Below are positions 42,697 to 50,653 of a stretch of DNA of 64,000 nt, piece by piece. Numbering within the stretch: position 1 is the stretch's first letter; the number at the start of each line of letters is the position of its first letter. This DNA comes from Haloarchaeobius amylolyticus (GTDB taxonomy: Archaea > Halobacteriota > Halobacteria > Halobacteriales > Natrialbaceae), in NCBI RefSeq assembly GCF_026616195.1, contig NZ_JANHDH010000001.1, positions 558,001-622,000 on the forward strand. The letters run 5' to 3'. The position numbers and the translations under genes are program-made. The notes below the pieces were generated by a model that was given only the letters and a program-made list of their open reading frames with translations, was not told the DNA's origin and did not search any database.

Positions 42697-43662
42697 ATGA
42701 GCGACACCACCACCCGAACGACCACCACTGGCGAGGCAGAGAAACAGGTCCAGCGCGAGCAGACCGACTGCCCCGAGTGCGGCGGCGACCTGATCACCGA
42801 CAGCGACCACGGCGAGGTCGTCTGTGGCGAGTGCGGGCTCGTCGTCGAGGAGGTCAACATCGACCACGGCCCCGAGTGGCGCGCGTTCGACTCCAAGGAG
42901 AAGGACGAGAAATCGCGCGTCGGCGCCCCGACGACGAAGATGATGCACGACGACGGCCTGTCGACCAACATCGGCTGGCAGGACAAGGACGCCTACGGGC
43001 GTGCCCTGAGCGCCCGCCAGCGCCAGAAGATGCAGCGCCTCCGCACCTGGAACGAGCGCTTCCGCACCCGCGACTCGAAAGAGCGCAACCTGAAGCAGGC
43101 GCTCGGCGAGATCGACCGCATGGCGAGTTCGCTGGGCCTCCCGGCCAACGTCCGCGAGACCGCGTCGGTCATCTACCGCCGCGCGCTCAACGAGGACCTC
43201 CTGCCCGGCCGCTCCATCGAGGGTGTGGCGACCGCGGCCCTGTACGCCTCCGCGCGACAGGCCGGGACGCCCCGCAGCCTCGACGAGATGGCCATGGTCA
43301 GCCGCGTCGACAAGATGGAGCTGACCCGGACGTACCGCTACATCGTCCGCGAGCTCAAACTCGAGATCAAGCCGGCGGACCCCGAGAACTACGTCCCCCG
43401 GTTCGCCAGCGAACTCGGCCTCTCCGACGAGGCAGAGCGCCGCGCGCGCCAGCTCCTCGAGAACGCCCGCGAGGCGGGCATCCACTCCGGGAAGTCCCCC
43501 GTCGGCCTCGCGGCCGCCGCGGTGTACGCCGCCGCCCTGCTGACCAACGAGAAGGTCACGCAGAACCAGGTCTCGGACGTGGCGAACATCTCCGAGGTCA
43601 CCATCCGCAACCGGTACAAGGAGCTGCTCGACGCCTCCGACACCTCGCTGACGTCCCTCTAG
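42697..43662 (+). CDS. tfb: Transcription initiation factor IIB (TFB)
   Basis: 321 residues from the ATG at 42697. The N-terminal zinc ribbon pairs CPECGGDL and CGECGLVVEE, the B-finger/linker region contains GPEWRAFDSKEKDEKSRVG, and two cyclin repeats follow (starting near LKQALGEIDRMASSLGLP and RFASELGLSDEAERRA). TFB recruits RNA polymerase to TBP-bound TATA boxes; the second repeat contacts the BRE. Haloarchaea usually have several tfb paralogues with different promoter preferences; this is one copy. A long AT-rich leader lies upstream. Confidence 0.97.
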   Translation: MSDTTTRTTTTGEAEKQVQREQTDCPECGGDLITDSDHGEVVCGECGLVVEEVNIDHGPEWRAFDSKEKDEKSRVGAPTTKMMHDDGLSTNIGWQDKDAYGRALSARQRQKMQRLRTWNERFRTRDSKERNLKQALGEIDRMASSLGLPANVRETASVIYRRALNEDLLPGRSIEGVATAALYASARQAGTPRSLDEMAMVSRVDKMELTRTYRYIVRELKLEIKPADPENYVPRFASELGLSDEAERRARQLLENAREAGIHSGKSPVGLAAAAVYAAALLTNEKVTQNQVSDVANISEVTIRNRYKELLDASDTSLTSL

Positions 43663-43749
43663 GCGCCCCCTCGCCGACGATGGCTGGCTGACGGACGGTA
43701 CCGCTTACCGCGACAAAGTTTTTCACACCCACCTGTGTTAGGTACGGCC

Positions 43750-43929
43750 ATGGTGGAAACCTACGTCCGCCTCATGTGTCCGGAATGCCGGAAAGACTGG
43801 GAGTCGAACCCCGGCTCCTTGCCCGGACCGCGGAAGAATTTCAGTTGTCCGAACTGCCACGCGACGCGTCGCACCGCGGAGTTCATGCGGACAGAACACG
43901 ACCTCGACGCGCTCCGGCAGCTCCAGTAG
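43750..43929 (+). CDS. Zinc-ribbon microprotein
   Basis: 59 residues from the ATG at 43750 (a five-codon longer form is possible). C-x2-C pairs in LMCPECRKDWESNPG and NFSCPNCHATRRTAEF form a short zinc ribbon, ending in a helix DLDALRQLQ. Resembles small haloarchaeal zinc ribbon proteins of unknown function. Convergent with the aIF2-beta gene, with 6 bp between stops. Confidence 0.8.
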   Translation: MVETYVRLMCPECRKDWESNPGSLPGPRKNFSCPNCHATRRTAEFMRTEHDLDALRQLQ

Positions 43930-43935
43930 CGGTTT

Positions 43936-44343
43936 CTAGCCCTGACTGACCGACGACAGCGCGCCACAGGCGTCGCACTTCAGGACGGTGGTGCCCTGTC
44001 GCTCCTGGAGATGGGTGTCGGGCGACCCGCACTCGCTACAGGTGACGTATCCCTCGACGTACGCGTCCAGCGCGTCCGCGACGCGGGACTGTCGGAACGA
44101 CCCGGTGAGGCGTGCGCGCCCGCTCTCGTCGATGTGGCCGCTCGTCCCCAGCTCGTTCTGGAGGAACTTCATGACGTGGTTCGCGTCGCGGTTGAGCACG
44201 TCGACGGTGCCGTCGAAGTTCTCGTAGACGGTCATCTTCCCCTCCTGGCGGACCTCGGGGTCCGGGACGCTGAAGCGGTCACCTGACGCCTCGACGTCGG
44301 CGGACTCCTCGATCGCTCGGTCCAGGTGGTCTTCGTAATCCAT
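43936..44343 (-). CDS. Translation initiation factor aIF2 subunit beta
   Basis: 135 residues from the ATG at 44343. The central fold contains VYENFDGTVDVLNRDANHVM and KFLQNELGTSGHIDESG, and the C-terminal zinc ribbon pairs CSECGSPDTHLQ with LKCDACGALSSV. aIF2-beta assists aIF2-gamma and -alpha in delivering initiator tRNA. The N-terminal extension found in some archaea is short here. A TATA-like ATATTT (44369-44375, minus strand) lies about 28 nt upstream. Confidence 0.95.
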   Translation of the reverse strand: MDYEDHLDRAIEESADVEASGDRFSVPDPEVRQEGKMTVYENFDGTVDVLNRDANHVMKFLQNELGTSGHIDESGRARLTGSFRQSRVADALDAYVEGYVTCSECGSPDTHLQERQGTTVLKCDACGALSSVSQG

Positions 44344-44510
44344 GGGGGAACGTTCGGGCCGAGCGGATGAAATATCTTGATACTCCACCGAACTGGGTTC
44401 TTCTATCGCAAATATTGCTTAATTCAACCCCGAAAACGTATTTTCGGTGTGCTCTACCCATTCAGACCGCCAATCTACTGACGCCGTGTGTTAACGCGAC
44501 TCAGGATAAT

Positions 44511-44517
44511 AATATAA
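44511..44517 (+). promoter_or_regulatory. TATA box of the UPF0058 gene
   Basis: AATATAA lies 28-34 nt upstream of the ATG at 44545, suggesting a leaderless or very short-leader mRNA. Confidence 0.5.
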
Positions 44518-44544
44518 CCCTTGAACCGGTAGACCAGTTTGGTT

Positions 44545-44784
44545 ATGAAGAAGCAGGAGCTCATTCACCTTCACGGCCTGCTGGCAGAGGTAAGCAATCA
44601 CTACGACACACGGACAGAGGACGACCTTAGTCTCGACGAGTACGAGTCTCTTGGTATTCGCCCAACGTCCATCCACAAATCGAAAACCGACCACAAGGCA
44701 GCAGTCTTTGCACTGGCGACCGGAATCACTTCGGACATGCACGAGGAGCAGACCGAAGAGACCGTCGCCATCTCCGCAGACTGA
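44545..44784 (+). CDS. UPF0058 family protein
   Basis: 79 residues from the ATG at 44545. The conserved start MKKQELIHLHGLLAEV and the segment SIHKSKTDHKAAVFALATGI are diagnostic for UPF0058, a small archaeal family with conserved histidines of unknown function. AT content is higher than in neighbouring genes. It lies next to the UPF0212 gene, as in other haloarchaea. Confidence 0.9.
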   Translation: MKKQELIHLHGLLAEVSNHYDTRTEDDLSLDEYESLGIRPTSIHKSKTDHKAAVFALATGITSDMHEEQTEETVAISAD

Positions 44785-44850
44785 CGACGGCGCGCAGTCC
44801 TACGCTGTAACTTACCCCGAAAAGAATCCTCCCTACCGACCGGTCTCGCG

Positions 44851-45333
44851 TTACTCTATCAGGTCCTCGAACTCCGGGAGGACGTCCTCTTCCTCGTCGT
44901 CCGCCTCGCCCTCGTCGCCGACAGCCTCGCCGCCGTCAGGTGAACTGACCTCCGGTTCGACCTCGGCCTCGTCGTCGGTCTCCTCGTCGAGTTCCTCCTC
45001 CTCGATGACCTCGACCTCGAGGACCTCGAGCGGGATGTTGGTCAGGCGCTGGCCGATCTCCTTGCGCGCGATGCGCGAGGCGTGCTCCTCGCGCTCGACG
45101 TTGAAGACCGTCATCTCCAGTTCCAGGGCGACGAGTGCTTCGTCGGCTGCGATGAAGGCGGGCGGGAGTTCTTCGCCACCGGGGGAGGTCCGCGACCCCA
45201 TGTTGATCTCGACGTAGTTGAGGTCGGGATTCAGCATCTCGCCCGTCTTCGAGATGGCGATGCGGATCGCCTCGTCCTCTGTCTCGACGTCGTAAACCGG
45301 CACTGCAGCCTCGACGACCACTCTGCAGTTCAT
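44851..45333 (-). CDS. UPF0212 (DUF555) family protein
   Basis: 160 residues from the ATG at 45333. Conserved core NCRVVVEAAVPVYDVETEDE, FIAADEALVALELEMTVF and ASRIARKEIGQRLTNIPLEV mark the DUF555/UPF0212 archaeal family, of unknown function. The C-terminal 50 residues are an acidic low-complexity tail (EEEELDEETDDEAEVE), a haloarchaeal extension. Convergent with UPF0058. Confidence 0.9.
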   Translation of the reverse strand: MNCRVVVEAAVPVYDVETEDEAIRIAISKTGEMLNPDLNYVEINMGSRTSPGGEELPPAFIAADEALVALELEMTVFNVEREEHASRIARKEIGQRLTNIPLEVLEVEVIEEEELDEETDDEAEVEPEVSSPDGGEAVGDEGEADDEEEDVLPEFEDLIE

Positions 45334-45440
45334 AGTCGTTTTTTCATTCCCGGGCAAGTAGTATCAAGGTTGGCCCTGACACGGTACCCCGCCCGCTGCG
45401 ACCCGAAAGCCAGAAACGTCCCCACGCCAACGCCCGGGTG

Positions 45441-46379
45441 ATGGAAACCGGGACGATACCGCTGTCGTCGCTCTCCGGCGGGTTCGACGCACACGTCACC
45501 CTCGAGAGCGGCCAGTCCTACCTCTGGCGACGCGAGGACGGCCGGATGTACGAGGGCGACGACGACGGCTCGCCGTGGTACTACACCGTCCTCGACCTCG
45601 ACGAGAAGGACCGCGACGCGACGCCCGTCCCAGACGACGCCGGCGACGACCCGACCGTCGTCCGGGTGCGGGTGACCGACGAGGCCGTCGAGTGGGAGTC
45701 CTCGGTCGACGCCCACGACCTCGTCACCCACCTCCTGCGGCTCGACGACGACCTCGACCGCATCATCGCCGACGCGCCGGACCGCGACCTCGTCCACGAG
45801 GCGTACGAGGCCCACCGGGGGCTGCGACTGGTGCGTGACCCGCCATTCGGTTGCCTGATATCGTTCATCTGCTCGGCGCAGATGCGCGTCGAGCGCATCC
45901 ACGAGATGGTCTCCTCGCTGGCGCGCGCCTACGGCGACGAGGTCGAGTTCGACGGGCGGACCTACCACGCCTTCCCGCGGCCCGAGCAACTCGCCGCCAC
46001 GACCGAGCAGGACCTGCGCGACCTCGGACTGGGCTACCGCGCGCCCTACGTCCAGCGCACCGCCGAGATGGTCGCGTCGGGCGAGGCCCACCCCGCGGAC
46101 TTCTTCGACATGGCCTACGAGGACGCCCGCGACGCGATGACGACGTTCGTCGGTGTCGGCGACAAGGTGGCCGACTGCATCCTCCTGTTCTCGCTGGGCT
46201 ACCTCGAGGCCATCCCGCTCGACACCTGGATGCAGACGGTCGTGGCCGACTACTACCCCGAGTGCGACCGCGGCAACTACGCCGAGACCTCGCGCGCGCT
46301 CCGGGAGACCTTCGGCGGGCAGTACGCCGGCTACGTCCAGACGTACGTCTTCCACCTGCTCCGGACTCGCGGGGAGTGA
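45441..46379 (+). CDS. ogg: 8-oxoguanine DNA glycosylase (OGG1-like)
   Basis: 312 residues from the ATG at 45441 (a GTG lies immediately before). The HhH-GPD signature is FVGVGDKVADCILLFSLGYL with the catalytic lysine in GDK, and the aspartate in AIPLDTWM. The N-terminal OGG domain begins SGGFDAHVTLESGQSYLW. Removes oxidised guanine and nicks the strand in base excision repair. The paired Cys or zinc cluster seen in some relatives is absent. Followed by an epimerase gene. Confidence 0.93.
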   Translation: METGTIPLSSLSGGFDAHVTLESGQSYLWRREDGRMYEGDDDGSPWYYTVLDLDEKDRDATPVPDDAGDDPTVVRVRVTDEAVEWESSVDAHDLVTHLLRLDDDLDRIIADAPDRDLVHEAYEAHRGLRLVRDPPFGCLISFICSAQMRVERIHEMVSSLARAYGDEVEFDGRTYHAFPRPEQLAATTEQDLRDLGLGYRAPYVQRTAEMVASGEAHPADFFDMAYEDARDAMTTFVGVGDKVADCILLFSLGYLEAIPLDTWMQTVVADYYPECDRGNYAETSRALRETFGGQYAGYVQTYVFHLLRTRGE

Positions 46380-46441
46380 GCCGGCGAGGATGAGCCGGTG
46401 GCGAGTGAAAGCTTGATGTAGCAGGCAACGGAGCACCGCGT

Positions 46442-47422
46442 ATGCACTACTTTTGCACCGGCGCGACGGGCTTCGTCGGCGGGAGACTCGCCCGCCGGCT
46501 CGTCGACGACGGCCACGAGGTGACGGCCCTCGTCCGCTCGCCCGGCGAGGCGGCCGACCTGGAGGAGTACGGGGTCGAACTCGTCGCCGGGGACGTCACC
46601 GAGCAGGCGAGCATGCGCGAGGCCATGGCCGGCACCGACGGCGTGTTCCACCTCGCCGCGCTGTACCGACTCGGCGTCGACGACCCGGGCCTGCTCGAGC
46701 AGGTCAACGTCGAGGGCACCCGCAAGGTCCTCGAACTCGTCGACAAACTCGACATCCCGAAGGCCGTCTACACCAGCACGCTGGCCGTCAACTCGGACAC
46801 GCACGGGGCGCGCGTCGACGAGGACTACCGCTTCGAGGGCGACCACCTCTCGGTGTACGACGAGACGAAGTGGCGCGCCCACCACGAGGTCGCCGCACCG
46901 ATGGCCGCGGGAGGGGTCCCCATCGTCACGGTCATGCCGGGCGTGGTCTACGGGCCGGGCGACACCAGCCAGCTGCGCGACCTCTGGGTCGACTGGCTGC
47001 AGGGCGACCTGCCCGTCATTCCCCGCGAGACCGCCTACTGCTGGGCACACGTCGACGACGTCGTGGACGCCCACGTCGCCGCCATGGAGCAGGGCGACCC
47101 GGGCGAGGACTACATCGTCGCGGGCGAACCGTACACGCTGGTCGAGGCGTTCGCCATCGCCAGCGACATCGTGGGCCGGGACCCGCCCCGGGCCGTCTCG
47201 CCGACGTGGTTCCGGGCGCTGTCGGTGCTCGCGGGCGCCGCGGAACACGTCGTCTCGCTGCCCGACGCGTACAGTTCGGAGGCCCTGCGCGTGCTCGCCG
47301 GGACGACCTACCTCGGGGACAACGCGAAGGCCAGGCGCGAACTCGGCATCGAGCACCGGCCCTTCGACGAGGGCCTGCGCGAGGTACTCGAACACGAGCA
47401 GGCCCTGCTCGGGCAGTCCTGA
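46442..47422 (+). CDS. NAD-dependent epimerase/dehydratase, intact paralogue
   Basis: 326 residues. Extended SDR fold: dinucleotide motif GATGFVGGRL (Gly7, Gly10, Gly13), VFHLAALYRLG, the catalytic pair in SVYDETKWR (Tyr139, Lys143), and VYTSTLAVNSDT supplying Ser/Thr. C-terminal part includes AFCWAHVDD-like YCWAHVDDVVDAHVAA and YSSEALRVLAG. Likely acts on a nucleotide sugar or related metabolite; the substrate is unknown. Its tandem neighbour at 47666 is a paralogue that lacks the catalytic lysine. Confidence 0.92.
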   Translation: MHYFCTGATGFVGGRLARRLVDDGHEVTALVRSPGEAADLEEYGVELVAGDVTEQASMREAMAGTDGVFHLAALYRLGVDDPGLLEQVNVEGTRKVLELVDKLDIPKAVYTSTLAVNSDTHGARVDEDYRFEGDHLSVYDETKWRAHHEVAAPMAAGGVPIVTVMPGVVYGPGDTSQLRDLWVDWLQGDLPVIPRETAYCWAHVDDVVDAHVAAMEQGDPGEDYIVAGEPYTLVEAFAIASDIVGRDPPRAVSPTWFRALSVLAGAAEHVVSLPDAYSSEALRVLAGTTYLGDNAKARRELGIEHRPFDEGLREVLEHEQALLGQS

Positions 47423-47665
47423 GTCGCGCGCCAGAAACAGTTCGGCGCGTGCAACAGTGATTCGACCCGTCACCGCGAGACCACCCTGAGCGACCGGTAA
47501 CGACGCGTTATGCGGGCTTAGGGGCGGTGAAATGCCACCGCCGGCGGCGTGTGTCACCGGCGCCGCGTCGGCGGTCGGGACGGGTGCGTCGCCGCCACCG
47601 TTCCAGCGCGGGAGCGACCGGGAGGACCAGCGGGGTTGATGGCCGACCTTGCTCTGCAATGGTGT

Positions 47666-48679
47666 ATGCGGTACCTCGTCACGGGTGAAACCGGGTTCGT
47701 CACGCACCGACTGGTCGACAGACTCCTCGTCGGGGGGCACGAGGTGACAGTGCTGGTGCAGAACCCCGAGGAGGCCATCGACCTGGCGGAGTCCGGCTGC
47801 ATGGTCTGTGGCGGGCACGTCGCTGCCAAGGAGCGCATCCGCCACGCCTTCGAGGACGTGGACAGGGTGTTCCACCTCGGCGGGCGGTCCCTCGCCGACC
47901 ACCGTGACCCGGCAGCCATCGCACGCGTCAACGTCAGGGGAACCCGGAACGTCCTCGAACTCGCCCGCGAGCACGACGTGGAGAAGGTGGTCTACCGGGG
48001 GAGCCTCGCCGCGAACTCGGACACCGGCGGCATGCTCGTCGGCGAGGACTACCGGTTCGAGGGACCACATCGCTCCGTCTACGACGAGACGATGTGGCGG
48101 GCACGCCACGAGGTCGCGGAACCCATGGCCGCCGAGGGGGTGCCGGTCGTGACGGTCCTGCCCGGCGCCATCTACGGCCCCGATGGCAGGCTCTCGCTGC
48201 GCGACCGGACGGTCGACTGGCTCGACGGGACCCTGCCGGTGGTCCCCCGCAAGACGGCCTTCTGCTGGGCGCACGTCGACGACGCCGTCGAGGGCTACGT
48301 CGCCGCCATGGACCGCGGCGTGCCGGGCGAGACGTACATCACCGCGGGCGAGCCCCACACCCTCGCCGAGGCCGTCCAGCGCGCCAGCGAGGTCCTCGGT
48401 CGTGACCCGCCGCGGACCGTGCCGGCGGCGTGGTTCATGGGGGTGTCGCGACTGGCCGAACTCGCGGAGCGAGTCGTCTCGCTGCCCGACGAGTACAGTT
48501 CGGAGGCCCTGCGCGTGCTCGCCGGGGCGACCTACCTCGGGGACAACGCGAAGGCCAGGCGCGAACTCGGCATCGAGCACCGCCCCCTCGCGGAGGGCCT
48601 GCAGCAGGTGCTGGCGCCCGAGCAGTTGACGCCCGGCCCGGCCTCAGACGGGCCCAGGTCGGCCACGTACCAGGGCTGA
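47666..48679 (+). CDS. NAD-dependent epimerase paralogue with degraded catalytic motifs
   Basis: 337 residues from the ATG at 47666. Colinear with the preceding epimerase, but the third glycine of the nucleotide-binding motif is replaced (GETGFVTHRL, Gly13 to Thr) and the catalytic Lys143 is methionine in SVYDETMWR (AAG to ATG). Other family parts remain (FHLGGRSLADH, YCWAHVDD-like FCWAHVDDAVEG). It may be a non-catalytic partner or a decaying duplicate; a different substrate cannot be excluded. The 3' 110 bp of the C-terminal region is almost identical to the first copy. Confidence 0.88.
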   Translation: MRYLVTGETGFVTHRLVDRLLVGGHEVTVLVQNPEEAIDLAESGCMVCGGHVAAKERIRHAFEDVDRVFHLGGRSLADHRDPAAIARVNVRGTRNVLELAREHDVEKVVYRGSLAANSDTGGMLVGEDYRFEGPHRSVYDETMWRARHEVAEPMAAEGVPVVTVLPGAIYGPDGRLSLRDRTVDWLDGTLPVVPRKTAFCWAHVDDAVEGYVAAMDRGVPGETYITAGEPHTLAEAVQRASEVLGRDPPRTVPAAWFMGVSRLAELAERVVSLPDEYSSEALRVLAGATYLGDNAKARRELGIEHRPLAEGLQQVLAPEQLTPGPASDGPRSATYQG

Positions 48680-48804
48680 CCACGCTGGCGGGAGCGGCTG
48701 GAGAGACCTCTCGCGGTCGCCCGCCGTCTGCCGCACCCGCCGAAGCACTGGCCGAATTCGCACCCACCGCAACCCCCAAGTTCACGTCCGTAGTCCGGAC
48801 TGAC

Positions 48805-49665
48805 ATGGACGGTCACGGTCGCGCCACCGCCCCGGCCGCGGGCACGGTGCTCAACGCGCTCGCCAACGGACGAGGCTGTGCCTTCGCGATAGACCTCGAG
48901 ACGACCGCAGAGGTCACCCTCGACGACTCGGGGGCGTTCCGCGGCGAGGTCGCGGAGGCTGCCGACGCCGACACCGGCCTCGTCGAGCGCTGCGCGGAGC
49001 TCGCGGTGGCCCGGTGGGGCGACGACGCTGCGACGACCGGCGCACACGTGCGGACCGAGAGCGAGGTGCCGATGGCCGCCGGGCTCAAATCCTCGAGCGC
49101 CGCGGCCAACGCCACCGTACTGGCCACCTGCGACGCGCTCGGGGTCGACCCGGACCCACTCGACGCCTGCCGGCTGGGCGTGCAGGCCGCCCGCGACGCC
49201 GGCGTCACGGTCACCGGCGCGTTCGACGACGCCAGCGCCAGCATGCTCGGCGGCATCACCGTCACCGACAACACGCAGGACGAACTGCTCGCCCGCGAGG
49301 CGGTCGACTGGGACGTGCTGGTCTGGTGGCCCGACCAGCAGGCATTCAGCGCCGACGCCGATACGGAGCGGTGCAGACGGGTCGCGCCGATGGCCGACCT
49401 CGTCGCGGAACTCGCCCTCGACGGGCGCTACGGCGAGGCCATGACGGTCAACGGTTTCGCCTTCTGTGGCGCGCTCGGCTTCCCGACCGACCCGATGCTC
49501 GAAGCCCTGCCCGACGTGGACGGCGTCTCCCTGTCGGGCACCGGCCCCAGCTACGTCGCGGTGGGCGACCGCGACACGCTCGAATCGCTCGCAGACACCT
49601 GGAACCAACGAGACGGACACACATGGCTTACGACGACACGACAGACCGGCTGCCGGACGACATGA
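48805..49665 (+). CDS. aroK: Shikimate kinase, archaeal GHMP type
   Basis: 286 residues from the ATG at 48805. GHMP kinase fold: motif II VPMAAGLKSSSAAANATVLA near residue 92 and motif III GVSLSGTGPSYVAVG near residue 247. Archaeal shikimate kinases are unrelated to the bacterial AroK P-loop enzyme and belong to this family. Phosphorylates shikimate in the aromatic amino acid pathway. The last 43 nt overlap the chorismate mutase start, linking two steps of the same pathway. Confidence 0.93.
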   Translation: MDGHGRATAPAAGTVLNALANGRGCAFAIDLETTAEVTLDDSGAFRGEVAEAADADTGLVERCAELAVARWGDDAATTGAHVRTESEVPMAAGLKSSSAAANATVLATCDALGVDPDPLDACRLGVQAARDAGVTVTGAFDDASASMLGGITVTDNTQDELLAREAVDWDVLVWWPDQQAFSADADTERCRRVAPMADLVAELALDGRYGEAMTVNGFAFCGALGFPTDPMLEALPDVDGVSLSGTGPSYVAVGDRDTLESLADTWNQRDGHTWLTTTRQTGCRTT

Positions 49666-49928
49666 CCCTCGACGAGCTCCGCGAGGAGATCGAGGAGATA
49701 GACCGCGACATCGTCGAACTCATCGCGAGACGGACGTACGTCGCCGACACCATCGCGCAGGTCAAGGCGGACCAGGACCTCCCGACCACCGACGAACAGC
49801 AGGAGCAGGCGGTGATGGACCGCGCCGGCGCGAACGCCGAGCGCTTCGAGGTCGACGCGAACCTCGTGAAGGCCATCTTCCGGCTGCTCATCGAGTTGAA
49901 CAAGGTCGAACAGCGCCAGAACCGCTGA
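49623..49928 (+). CDS. aroQ: Chorismate mutase (AroQ fold)
   Basis: 101 residues from the ATG at 49623. All-helical AroQ sequence: LDELREEIEEIDRDIVELIA, RRTYVADTIAQVKADQDLP, and the C-terminal FRLLIELNKVEQRQNR. Converts chorismate to prephenate for Phe/Tyr synthesis. Stand-alone monofunctional form, as in other archaea. Overlaps the shikimate kinase gene by 43 nt, unusually long for a functional overlap but consistent with an operon. Confidence 0.93.
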   Translation: MAYDDTTDRLPDDMTLDELREEIEEIDRDIVELIARRTYVADTIAQVKADQDLPTTDEQQEQAVMDRAGANAERFEVDANLVKAIFRLLIELNKVEQRQNR

Positions 49929-50010
49929 CGAAGCCCGTCTTCTACTCGGGGCGTCACAAGTTCACACGCCCGGGGAACCGTTTTCCCACGCGCCCGAGTC
50001 GCTCTTAGCC

Positions 50011-50643
50011 ATGCTCGACGCAACCGAAGAGCCGGTGCCGTCCACACGCGTCCTCAACGGGGTCGCGGTCCCCGGCACCGAGTTCGACGAGGAGGCCGAC
50101 CACTACCCGGACCACGAGGGCACCGTCGTCCGGGCGCTCCGGCGCCACGTCCGCCGCGGCGACCGCGTGGTCGTCGTGGGTGGCGGCTGGGGCACCACCT
50201 CGGTCGTCGCGGCGCGGATGACACACTTCGAGGGGGCGGTGACGACGTACGAGCCGAGTCCGAGGATGCTCGCCATCCTCCGGCGAACCATCGACGTGAA
50301 CCGCGTCGCCGACGTGGTGAGCGTCGAACACGCCGCGGTGGGGACCGTCTCGGCGAACAGCGAGCGCATCTTCGGGGAGGCAGACGGCGAGCAGGTCCCG
50401 CCCGACGAACTGCCCGACTGCGACGTGCTGGACCTCGACTGCGAAGGGGCCGAACTGGAGATACTTCGCGGGATGCCCTGCCGGCCCCGCCTCCTGACCG
50501 TCGAGGCGCACCCACACGTCGGCTGCTCGCAGGCGGCGGTCGAGGCCGAACTCGACGCGCTCGGCTACGAGGTGCTGTGGAAGGAACCGATACGCCCCGG
50601 CGACGACATCGTGAACTACGTCGCGATGCTGGAATCGGCGTGA
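50011..50643 (+). CDS. FkbM-like SAM-dependent methyltransferase
   Basis: 210 residues. Motif I is VVVVGGGWGTTSVVAARM, followed by the acidic end of strand 2 (TTYEPSPRMLAILR) and DVLDLDCEGAELEILRGM, characteristic of FkbM-type methyltransferases. These methylate sugars, polyketides or proteins, and in archaea may act on glycans; the substrate here is unknown. Spaced 82 bp after chorismate mutase and convergent with the kinase gene. Confidence 0.85.
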   Translation: MLDATEEPVPSTRVLNGVAVPGTEFDEEADHYPDHEGTVVRALRRHVRRGDRVVVVGGGWGTTSVVAARMTHFEGAVTTYEPSPRMLAILRRTIDVNRVADVVSVEHAAVGTVSANSERIFGEADGEQVPPDELPDCDVLDLDCEGAELEILRGMPCRPRLLTVEAHPHVGCSQAAVEAELDALGYEVLWKEPIRPGDDIVNYVAMLESA

Positions 50644-50653
50644 GCTATCGTCG

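Noticed and set aside
47423-47665. Extra gene in the 243 bp spacer between the epimerase paralogues
   Set aside because: No frame has recognisable protein features; sequence is GC-rich with inverted CCGGCG/CGCCGG stretches only, and the second epimerase start with its downstream frame is clear.
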